Of a stretch of 5,806 bases of DNA, positions 1 through 5,806 are shown piece by piece. The stretch is from NCBI GenBank assembly GCA_024278035.1, contig JAJRUA010000312.1, forward strand, positions 1 through 5,806, given 5' to 3'. Position 1 is the first letter of the stretch. Each line of letters opens with the position of its first letter. The notes below the pieces were generated by a model. The model worked only from the letters and a program-made list of their open reading frames with translations. It searched no databases and was not told the DNA's origin. Origin of the DNA: Planctomycetota bacterium. Its GTDB lineage: Bacteria > Planctomycetota > Planctomycetia > Pirellulales > Lacipirellulaceae. Made by a program: the position numbers and the translations under genes.

Positions 1-3000
1 AGCTGGCTTGCGACAAACCAGAAGAGCGCTAAGGTTCGGCCCTCGGTTGCGCCGTAAGCGTGGAGCCCGACGCCCATTTGGTTGACACCAAACCAGGACC
101 AGGCGGTGATGACATTGCCAAAGATCGCTAGAATCGCAAGGCCCCGTTTCTGAACCATGCCACCCCATCGTGCATGGAGCACAAGGGCGTTCCAGATGAC
201 AATTAGTAGGGCACCGTTTTCTTTTGGGTCCCAACCCCAAAAACGGCCCCAGGAATCGTCGGCCCATAAGCCTCCGAGCACCGTACCGACGAAGCTAAAG
301 AAAATGGCAAAACAAATCGTGCCATAAGTCATGCGAGTCAGCTGTTTTAATCGTTCTTCATCTGGCGAAGACGAGAACACCGACATGAAGACATAGACAA
401 AGCCCATCATTCCTGCGAGCAGGGTGGTGGAGTAACCCAGCGTAATGCAGACGACATGCGTTGCGAGCCAGAACTGCGTGTCGAGCACGGCTTGAAGGAC
501 GTTGAAGGTGTCGCCGTCGCCGGCAAGGTTGTGAGCGATGAACAGGGTGGGGAAGCCGACGATTGCGGCCAGAAGGTTGCCGAAGCCGAAGCGGTAGATT
601 CGTTCGGCGATTAAGGAGAAAAGGACAGCTCCCCATCCGATGAAGATGGCCGAGGAGTAAAGGTTGGTGACTGGGGGGCGACCGGAAATGTAAATTCGAG
701 CTACCAGGGCGACCGAGTGCAAGGCAAATGTAAACCAAAGCAGCCAGTTGGCCGAGCGATTGAGTGTTGTGGTCCAACCGAGCCAGGAACCTGCTGAAAG
801 CACGAAGGCTACGAGATAGAGCGACATCGCGAGGAGGAAAGGGTTGAAGTGATTGAAAAAGGCTTCAAATTTAACGCGGGCAGGGCGAAGCTTTTCGGCC
901 TCTTTGCGGTCGCCTGTTGCTCCGGTAGCAGTAAGTTCAGAGTCGAGCTGGGTGGTGGCCTCTCCGAGATTCACGACAAGCTTTCGGTAGTCTGCTACTC
1001 GATCGTTGAACTTGGCGACGTCGCCCTGCTGGTAGGCGTCGAGCACGGATCGGAAGGCGTCGGTCGCCGGGTTGACTTCTTTTTTCTGAACTTTGTGGAT
1101 GATCGCTTCGAGATCGGCTTCGAGCAATATCTGCCACTGCCCCTTGGGATCGGCAGGAGGAATTGCCCTGGGCCCACGTTGATTGAGATCGGAGATGAGA
1201 AACTTAATTTCGGCAAGGTCGGCCTTGAGGTTTTGCTCGGAATCGGTTCGCAGGGCCGGAGCAGAAAACGACTGCTGGAGAACACCCATCAAAGAAATTT
1301 TGCCGGCAAGTTCTTTGAACTTCCGCTGGGGTAGGGTCCATTTTTCGGTGGGCACTGTACGAAGCAGGTTGACTTGTTTGAGGTACTCGTCGCGGCTGTT
1401 AATAAGCTCGGCGCGGGAATAGCGGAAGCCCTCTCTTGGTTCGAGCCCAAGAGTTTGTAGCACGTCGGGGTTTTCGATTCGGAAAACGCGATGATGGTCC
1501 ATCGCAGGGGTCTCGGCAATGACATCCAGGAGCCAAACGATGGCAGGCTTGCTGGACTGTCCCGAAGGATCCTCGGGTTTTAGATAGAGTTTTTCACGCC
1601 CCGAGAGAACGGTAAGCGTATTGCGAGCGAGAGTATCGAAAGGTTTGATACGGCCGTTGTAGGCGATTGGCAGCTGACCGAACTCGTGGATCTGCATTTC
1701 GGTTGCCGGCAACTTGGGTACACGAGCTTTGCTCAGGACCCAGCCAGCAAAGATCAACACGAGGAGGGCGGGCACCCAGACGGTTGGGCTACGCCAAGAC
1801 GAAGCGTGCTGCGATGGCGAGTCGGAGTCGCCCGTCGGAGGCGTCTGTCGCTGAGAGAAACGGAAAAAGATGGCGCCAAAATGGGCCAACATGCCGGTCG
1901 CGACCAACATGCAAGAGACGTAGGGAATCATCCAGCCGGTGTTGGTGACGACCTGGAGAATCGAAAGGCGAGGGTTGTTTGGGTCGAAGCTCGCCTGATA
2001 GAGGGTGTCGCCTCCGTAGCGGAGCGGGTTGTTCATCCAGATTTTGAATTCGCGGTCGACTCCTTGTTCGGGATCGACGAGCCGAACACGCGACGAAAAG
2101 TTCTTCGGCGTATTGGTACCGACGTAAACGTCGTGGCTGAATTCGAGCAGTTCGACGGAATAAGGTTTGTCGAGGCGTTTGAAACGGAGAGAGATTTCGT
2201 AGGGTTTCCCCTCGATTTCGAGCGATTCTTCCCGCAACGAAAAAGTGGTCAAGAGATAGGTTCCGAGCGACTCTTGCTCGGGCGAGATGAGTTCGACATA
2301 GGCCGAGGGAACGTCGACCGTTTGTTCTTTCCCGACGCCGGTGCTTGTGGCCTGAGGAACGGCGAGGTGGAGCAGACCGGCGCCTGCGGTTGCGGGGCTG
2401 GTCTCGTTTGGCTGTATGCGTCGGGTTGCAGAATTCGGCAGAAAGTCGACCACGCGAATCGAAAACGGCAGGCTGGGGTGGCTCAAGGGCTCGTCGGTTT
2501 TGGCTGCTTCGACAAGGAGACTACCGGGGATGAGGGTCATACGGTCTTCTTTTTCGTCTGATTTGTCGACCACAGCTAGCTCGAAGAAGCGGTTGTCTTC
2601 GGCGAAGCTGATGGGACGCCCTTCGATGATTTGCATGTTGGCTTCTTCGGCCTTGAGGCCGGTGAATAGTTCGCTAAACATCATCAGCGCGATACCGCCA
2701 TGGAGCAGCACAATGCCAGCCCGACGGCCAAAAACCCAATAGCAACCGGCCAATAAGACAAGCCCCGCGGCGCTAGCCTTGATGAGCTGCCATAGGATTC
2801 GGAGGCCCGACACATCAAGCTGAGCTGCGGGATTGATAAAGAGCCAAATGGTGAGGCCGGCAAGCAAAGTGCAGCTTGTGGCTCCCAGCCACCAGAGCCA
2901 CGAAGAGTTGGATTTTCGTTGGCTTTGGAAGCTCAGTGCGAGCGTATAGGCAAGGGCGAGAGTGCCGCCGCCGAGTGCTGCTCGAAGAGCGTGCCAAAGC

Positions 3001-3431
3001 CCGTTGGCAAACTGGGGGGTTAGCTCGCTTTCGACCGCGTTGTCGAGGCCGCTTTGGATTACTGCGTAGGTTAGCGCAACGCCAAGAGCGATCAGACCGA
3101 AGCCTGCTTTGAGCGAAGTTCCTTGGCCAGAGACTTTGAATCGTATCGCATGGGCGGCCAAGAGGTTGATGGCTAAGAGAGTGCCCAGGGTCCATCCGCC
3201 AGGAAATGGCACGACGCCAGGCACGTCCCAAGCTCGGGGGAAAAAGACTTTAAGTTCGATCCAAGCGTGTGACGTACGAAAATAGCTGCGAATGACGTAC
3301 CAGATGTCGTGGTCGATCTGGGCGAGCGTGCCCGCTAGGACGAGCACGATCGAAAGCGCAAACAGCAGCACAGTAAGCTTGAGGGATGCGAAAGCTTTTA
3401 ACGTAGCAACAAAAAAGTTTGCTTCGCCCAT
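1..3431 (-). CDS. ccsBA: Fused ResB-CcsA cytochrome c synthase (CcsBA, System II), C-terminal end cut off by the window edge
   Basis: This membrane protein should carry haem across the cytoplasmic membrane and join it to CXXCH motifs of apocytochromes c on the outer face. The frame is open for 1143 codons from ATG 3431. Residues 1-525 are the ResB half: TM1 at 16-38, further helices to about 258, then an extracytoplasmic domain (about 259-500) with the ResB-like motif YGGDTLYQASF at 472-482, and a helix at 501-525. A second soluble domain lies at about 568-863. The CcsA half starts near 864 and has GRPPVTNLYSS near 917 and the WWD haem motif around WGRFWGWDPKE (1061-1071). Candidate haem ligands are H992, H1086 (VLHAR), H1124 (GLHAYG) and, in the ResB half, H244 (LLHGG) or H94. 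Predicted topology places both soluble domains, WWD, H992 and H1124 outside, as the family requires. Probably only a few dozen residues are missing. GTG 3500 is an alternative start adding 23 residues; neither start has a clear ribosome binding site. No thioredoxin-like partner (ResA/CcsX) is in the window. Confidence 0.95.
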   Translation of the reverse strand, partial: MGEANFFVATLKAFASLKLTVLLFALSIVLVLAGTLAQIDHDIWYVIRSYFRTSHAWIELKVFFPRAWDVPGVVPFPGGWTLGTLLAINLLAAHAIRFKVSGQGTSLKAGFGLIALGVALTYAVIQSGLDNAVESELTPQFANGLWHALRAALGGGTLALAYTLALSFQSQRKSNSSWLWWLGATSCTLLAGLTIWLFINPAAQLDVSGLRILWQLIKASAAGLVLLAGCYWVFGRRAGIVLLHGGIALMMFSELFTGLKAEEANMQIIEGRPISFAEDNRFFELAVVDKSDEKEDRMTLIPGSLLVEAAKTDEPLSHPSLPFSIRVVDFLPNSATRRIQPNETSPATAGAGLLHLAVPQATSTGVGKEQTVDVPSAYVELISPEQESLGTYLLTTFSLREESLEIEGKPYEISLRFKRLDKPYSVELLEFSHDVYVGTNTPKNFSSRVRLVDPEQGVDREFKIWMNNPLRYGGDTLYQASFDPNNPRLSILQVVTNTGWMIPYVSCMLVATGMLAHFGAIFFRFSQRQTPPTGDSDSPSQHASSWRSPTVWVPALLVLIFAGWVLSKARVPKLPATEMQIHEFGQLPIAYNGRIKPFDTLARNTLTVLSGREKLYLKPEDPSGQSSKPAIVWLLDVIAETPAMDHHRVFRIENPDVLQTLGLEPREGFRYSRAELINSRDEYLKQVNLLRTVPTEKWTLPQRKFKELAGKISLMGVLQQSFSAPALRTDSEQNLKADLAEIKFLISDLNQRGPRAIPPADPKGQWQILLEADLEAIIHKVQKKEVNPATDAFRSVLDAYQQGDVAKFNDRVADYRKLVVNLGEATTQLDSELTATGATGDRKEAEKLRPARVKFEAFFNHFNPFLLAMSLYLVAFVLSAGSWLGWTTTLNRSANWLLWFTFALHSVALVARIYISGRPPVTNLYSSAIFIGWGAVLFSLIAERIYRFGFGNLLAAIVGFPTLFIAHNLAGDGDTFNVLQAVLDTQFWLATHVVCITLGYSTTLLAGMMGFVYVFMSVFSSSPDEERLKQLTRMTYGTICFAIFFSFVGTVLGGLWADDSWGRFWGWDPKENGALLIVIWNALVLHARWGGMVQKRGLAILAIFGNVITAWSWFGVNQMGVGLHAYGATEGRTLALFWFVASQ

Positions 3432-3511
3432 TTGATCCGAACCACGTGTGTAAGGAGCCGAAGAGCCCTCGGAGAGTTGACCAAAATCTGTACTAGCCAC
3501 GGCATTCAGGC

Positions 3512-3543
3512 GGGGTAGGGGAGGGGGGGGGAGGGAAACTGGG
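3512..3543 (+). repeat. G-rich tract with G-quadruplex-like spacing in the ccsBA upstream region
   Basis: The plus strand carries five G-runs in 32 bases: four at 3512-3515, four at 3518-3521, nine at 3523-3531, three at 3533-3535 and three at 3541-3543. The connecting loops are 1-5 bases. This fits the usual G3+ N1-7 pattern for an intramolecular G-quadruplex. The G-rich strand is the template for ccsBA, so the mRNA leader would be C-rich (a C9 run), and any quadruplex would form in the DNA template rather than the RNA. The tract ends 12 bases upstream of the alternative GTG start. Whether it acts in regulation is unknown. Confidence 0.6.
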
Positions 3544-3575
3544 CCCCAGCCATTTGCGAGGCACCAGAGCTGCTC

Positions 3576-3604
3576 AGTATACCGTGATTCAAGGACGAAG
3601 GTAA
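3576..3604 (-). promoter_or_regulatory. Weak sigma-70-like promoter candidate upstream of ccsBA
   Basis: Minus-strand TATACT (3581-3576) matches the -10 consensus at 5 of 6 positions. A 17-base spacer separates it from TTACCT (3604-3599), which matches the -35 consensus TTGACA at only 3 of 6. Transcription would start near 3569 and give a leader of about 70 bases to GTG 3500 or about 140 to ATG 3431. It sits just after the lipoprotein stop, where a separate ccsBA promoter would be expected. The -35 box is poor and planctomycete promoters are not well defined, so this is tentative. Confidence 0.25.
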
Positions 3605-3610
3605 CGGTGG

Positions 3611-4720
3611 CTAGCCTGCCGGACCGTTGAACTTTACGGAATCGAGAAACTCGCGAAATGCTTTTTGTTGAGCAACTACAATTTCGGTGTCACCCGTCAT
3701 CTTGAAAAACCAAACTTTGCCTTGGTGAACGACCATGGCAGCGTAAATGGAGGGACGGCGGTCTGGCGACTCGGGGCTGACAAATTCAGCGTAGCTGCCT
3801 TCGGAGGCGTCGAGGGTGATCGGCTGAATGAGTTGCTTTAGCTGGTCGGTATCGAGATCGGTGAGGCCTGCCTGACCAGCCCATCGCTGCATGTTGGCCT
3901 GGACGTCGGTAACCTGGGTACCGCCCGAGGCGGGGAGATCGATCACCGTGATTTCGGCTTGAGCGTCGCCCTGGACGACGCGAAAAGCGGCCTTTCGCAT
4001 GGTAGAGATTTTTCCTGGGAGCCAGCCTTTGGGGGTCTTGTAGGACAAGGCTTTGCCGACCGCAGACCTCGGCGGTGGGCTCGACGTGCCGATTGGAGGT
4101 GCCCCGGGGATGCCCGCATGGGGATTATTGGATTGTTTTTTAGGTGCGCGGCCGACTAGCTCGACACAAGTGGCGGTGGCGTTTGTCAGCTTAACTTTTT
4201 TTGCCAGCTTGAGAATCGTCTCGGCATCGAGCGGTTTTTCTTGTAGCTGGCCAAGCCAACGATTGACGTTGGGAACGAGAAACGCCTGCCAGTCGCCGGA
4301 GTAGGGAAGCGAGGAGACCGCAATTTCTAGCGGCCCTTGCTCGTCGGGAATAAGCAAAGTGGCAATACGCATTTGCGAGGCTGGCTTTTCTTCCCACGTT
4401 TCGGGGAGCGTCCAGCTAGGATTCTCGGTGCTCTTGTCTCCGAGTTTAACGGTGGCAAGAAACTCGTAAAAAGCTTCACGATGGCGATCGAGGGCCGGAG
4501 CTGGCCCGGCGAGCTTGAAGAACCAAGCAATGTCGCCTTGAGGGATAATGGCGGCCAGGGTGTGGTCGAGAAGGCTAGCGACCAGCTTGGCGTCGAGGGG
4601 CTTGCGTGGGGCCGAGGTGGGGGCGGCAGTGTAAACCTTGACCTCTTCCTTGGAATTACAACCGAAGATCAAAGCCGCTGTAGAACAAACCAATAGCGTT
4701 AGGGCGAGTCGAGTTGGCAT
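3611..4720 (-). CDS. Predicted lipoprotein of unknown function with a mirrored internal duplication
   Basis: The product is 369 aa and I do not recognise a named family. The N-terminus is a lipoprotein signal: MPTR, a hydrophobic stretch at 5-19, then LIFG-C with Cys21 as the likely lipidated residue (Phe at -2 is atypical). ATG 4720 was chosen because it puts this signal at the N-terminus; a GTG at 4840 in the same frame would add 40 polar residues and bury it. The mature protein has two kinds of module. Module A carries AWFFKLAG and FYEFLATVK (about 55-93) and recurs as VWFFKMTG and FREFLDSVK (about 327-365). Module B carries LEIAVSSLP, NVNRWLGQ and CVELVG (about 99-190) and recurs as AEITVIDLP, NMQRWAGQ and YAEFVS (about 225-315). 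A Pro/Ser/Gly-rich linker (about 191-222) separates the halves. No catalytic motif is visible. It is probably anchored in a membrane facing the periplasm, and a binding or structural role is only a guess. The gene lies between the acidic protein gene and ccsBA, all on the same strand. Confidence 0.85.
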   Translation of the reverse strand: MPTRLALTLLVCSTAALIFGCNSKEEVKVYTAAPTSAPRKPLDAKLVASLLDHTLAAIIPQGDIAWFFKLAGPAPALDRHREAFYEFLATVKLGDKSTENPSWTLPETWEEKPASQMRIATLLIPDEQGPLEIAVSSLPYSGDWQAFLVPNVNRWLGQLQEKPLDAETILKLAKKVKLTNATATCVELVGRAPKKQSNNPHAGIPGAPPIGTSSPPPRSAVGKALSYKTPKGWLPGKISTMRKAAFRVVQGDAQAEITVIDLPASGGTQVTDVQANMQRWAGQAGLTDLDTDQLKQLIQPITLDASEGSYAEFVSPESPDRRPSIYAAMVVHQGKVWFFKMTGDTEIVVAQQKAFREFLDSVKFNGPAG

Positions 4721-4862
4721 GAGAGGAACGCAGGTGAGGGAGGGGGCAACAGGAAGCTTGCAGGTTGACCTATTGGGCCGCGTTCTGCAATGCGAAATTT
4801 GCTGACCGAGTTTGCGTTTTTCTGACAATTCTGAGCGCACCCTGCTGATCGCAGTCTACTTG

Positions 4863-4880
4863 GGTGGCGCAACCGCCACC
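4863..4880 (-). terminator. Perfect 7-bp stem-loop downstream of the acidic protein gene, possible terminator
   Basis: On the minus strand the sequence reads GGTGGCG, loop GTTG, CGCCACC. This is a perfect GC-rich 7-bp stem with a 4-nt loop, beginning 44 bases after the TAA stop of the acidic protein gene. No T-run follows, so it is not a classical intrinsic terminator. It could slow polymerase, protect the mRNA 3' end, or be chance. It lies within the 204-bp gap at 4721-4924, which otherwise shows nothing I can support. Confidence 0.35.
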
Positions 4881-4924
4881 GCTAACCCTATGGCTCTCGG
4901 ACGTGTTACTTGGAGAACTCTGCT

Positions 4925-5806
4925 TTAGAAGAGGCCTAGGATTGATTCGATCAGCGTGCTGCTGAGCGAGTAGGGCTCGTTCCAGCTCCAAATATTTCGC
5001 ATCATGTCGAGCATCATGACGCCGCCCAAGGCCATCATGACGGCACAGCTTCCCAGGCCAATGACTTGGCCAATCGAATACGGGAGTTCAGCAGAGATGG
5101 CTGCGGCACCGCCTCCGGCGTAGGTTCCCATCTCGAGGTCGCCTTCAGCGGCAGCACCAAAGTCGTCGGCAACCATGACATCGCCGCCGTCTTCGGTGAA
5201 ATCGACGTCCTCTTCGAGGACACCGACATCGTCGCCGAGGACGTCTTGTTCAAGGTCGTCGATGTCGGCGTCGAGAGCAATGACTTGCGAGCTGCTGTCT
5301 CCGTCGTCGGCAGCCCCTTGGCTGAGGGGGGTGAGCTGGAAGTCTTCTTCGATTTCTAGTTCGGCCTCGGGGGCATCCTCCGTAGCCTCGGGAGCACTGC
5401 CCACGAGGGAGATCTCGGGATCGGAATCGCCGCCCAGGTCTAAGGAGCTAAGGATTGCGGAGCCGCCAATTTCGAGCGGGATATCGTCGAGAGCCAGACC
5501 GCTGTCCGCTGGGGCAAGGTTGATGCCGCTGTCGCTGCTGCCGAGCGTGACGTCGCTGCCGTCAGAGCCGGAAAGAACAAGGTCGTCGTCGGCTAGCTCG
5601 ATTTCAGATCCAGAACCGCCTTCGAGCGGCGAGCTCGAAGATCCGGTGTCGAGTAGCGGGACGTCGGTGGAGCCCATCTCGCTGTCGACGTCGGAGCTAT
5701 CGTCGAGGGCCAAGTCGCTACCCCCTTGGCCGGAAACGGGCAAACTGGCGGCAGCCTGGACTGAGGAAAGTTCGTCAGGCGAAAGAATCCGACTCGATTC
5801 GGCCGC
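4925..5806 (-). CDS. Ser/Asp-rich acidic protein with a C-terminal membrane helix, N-terminus outside the window
   Basis: The visible part is 293 residues up to a TAA stop. The frame stays open to the window edge and has no ATG near its start; a TTG at 5743 is in frame, but coding-like sequence continues above it, so I treat the gene as 5'-partial. Residues of about 25-215 are extremely acidic and Ser/Gly/Asp-rich, with short degenerate repeats such as SGSEIEL, GSDVTLGSSDSGINL and ADSGLALDD. Residues 243-267 form one hydrophobic helix (from YSIGQVIGLG to MMLDMM), followed by a short tail with RNIWSWNEPYS and ESILGLF. From memory, planctomycetes encode proteins with an N-terminal excisionase/MerR-like helix-turn-helix, a similar Ser/Asp-rich middle and a C-terminal membrane segment near a W-S-W motif. 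This looks like the tail of one, but the N-terminus that would show the DNA-binding domain is not here. It could be another acidic membrane-anchored protein. Function unknown. Confidence 0.8.
   Translation of the reverse strand, partial: AAESSRILSPDELSSVQAAASLPVSGQGGSDLALDDSSDVDSEMGSTDVPLLDTGSSSSPLEGGSGSEIELADDDLVLSGSDGSDVTLGSSDSGINLAPADSGLALDDIPLEIGGSAILSSLDLGGDSDPEISLVGSAPEATEDAPEAELEIEEDFQLTPLSQGAADDGDSSSQVIALDADIDDLEQDVLGDDVGVLEEDVDFTEDGGDVMVADDFGAAAEGDLEMGTYAGGGAAAISAELPYSIGQVIGLGSCAVMMALGGVMMLDMMRNIWSWNEPYSLSSTLIESILGLF

Noticed and set aside
358..777. Minus-strand open frame of 139 codons
   Set aside because: It overlaps the CcsA half in another frame. The main frame carries the conserved CcsA segments around H992, so this is a shadow.
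849..1334. Plus-strand open frame of 161 codons
   Set aside because: It is antisense to the soluble junction domain of CcsBA, with no family motif and no independent start signal.
1686..2561. Plus-strand open frame of 291 codons
   Set aside because: It lies fully antisense to the ResB-CcsA gene, whose minus-strand frame shows clear family motifs. Its translation is Arg/Gly-rich with no recognisable domain. Minus-strand codons such as TCG and CTC rarely give stops when read antisense, so long shadow frames are expected.
2815..3231. Minus-strand open frame of 138 codons
   Set aside because: It is an out-of-frame reading of the ResB half. The main frame here encodes coherent membrane helices, while this one is Arg/Ser/Pro-rich.
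3539..3549. Odd palindrome CTGGGCCCCAG upstream of ccsBA
   Set aside because: It has only 5-bp arms around one central base and cannot form a normal hairpin. No second copy or known operator match was seen.
4721..4840. 40-residue N-terminal extension of the lipoprotein from GTG 4840
   Set aside because: It would place the hydrophobic signal and lipobox Cys internally. The extension is polar and Arg-rich and looks non-coding.
4780..4840. Possible promoter for the lipoprotein gene (TTGTCA on the minus strand)
   Set aside because: No acceptable -10 hexamer lies at a 16-18 base spacing, so the match is no better than chance.

Overview
The window looks like a chromosomal segment from a planctomycete, probably of the Pirellula/Rhodopirellula type. 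This rests on three things: moderately GC-rich coding, starts without clear Shine-Dalgarno sequences, and a Ser/Asp-rich membrane-anchored protein of a kind I associate with that group. It is an inference from protein style, not a database result. No RNA gene, CRISPR array, insertion sequence or other mobile element was seen.

All three supportable genes lie on the minus strand, so they are transcribed from right to left. The first (4925-5806) enters from beyond the right edge. It is the C-terminal part of a very acidic, low-complexity protein with one membrane helix near its end. A 204-bp gap follows, holding a perfect 7-bp stem-loop that may be a weak terminator. The second gene (3611-4720) is complete and encodes a 369-aa predicted lipoprotein of unknown function; its two halves repeat the same two modules in mirrored order, A-B-B'-A'. 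A gap of about 110-180 bp follows, with a weak promoter candidate and a strikingly G-rich tract. The third gene (1-3431, running off the left edge) is the main find. It is one uninterrupted reading frame of at least 1143 codons for a fused ResB-CcsA (CcsBA) protein, the System II cytochrome c synthase that exports haem and attaches it to apocytochromes outside the cytoplasmic membrane. The haem-handling WWD motif and candidate histidine ligands are all present.

Only the CcsBA gene has a clear biochemical role. The lipoprotein and the CcsBA soluble domains would face the same extracytoplasmic side, but the sequence gives no direct evidence that the three genes work together. The shared strand and short gaps allow co-transcription, while the possible terminator and promoter argue for at least partly separate units. 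The most unusual points are the enlarged CcsBA architecture (four extra helices in the ResB half and a soluble domain of about 295 residues at the junction), the mirrored duplication in the lipoprotein, and the G-quadruplex-like tract just upstream of the CcsBA start.
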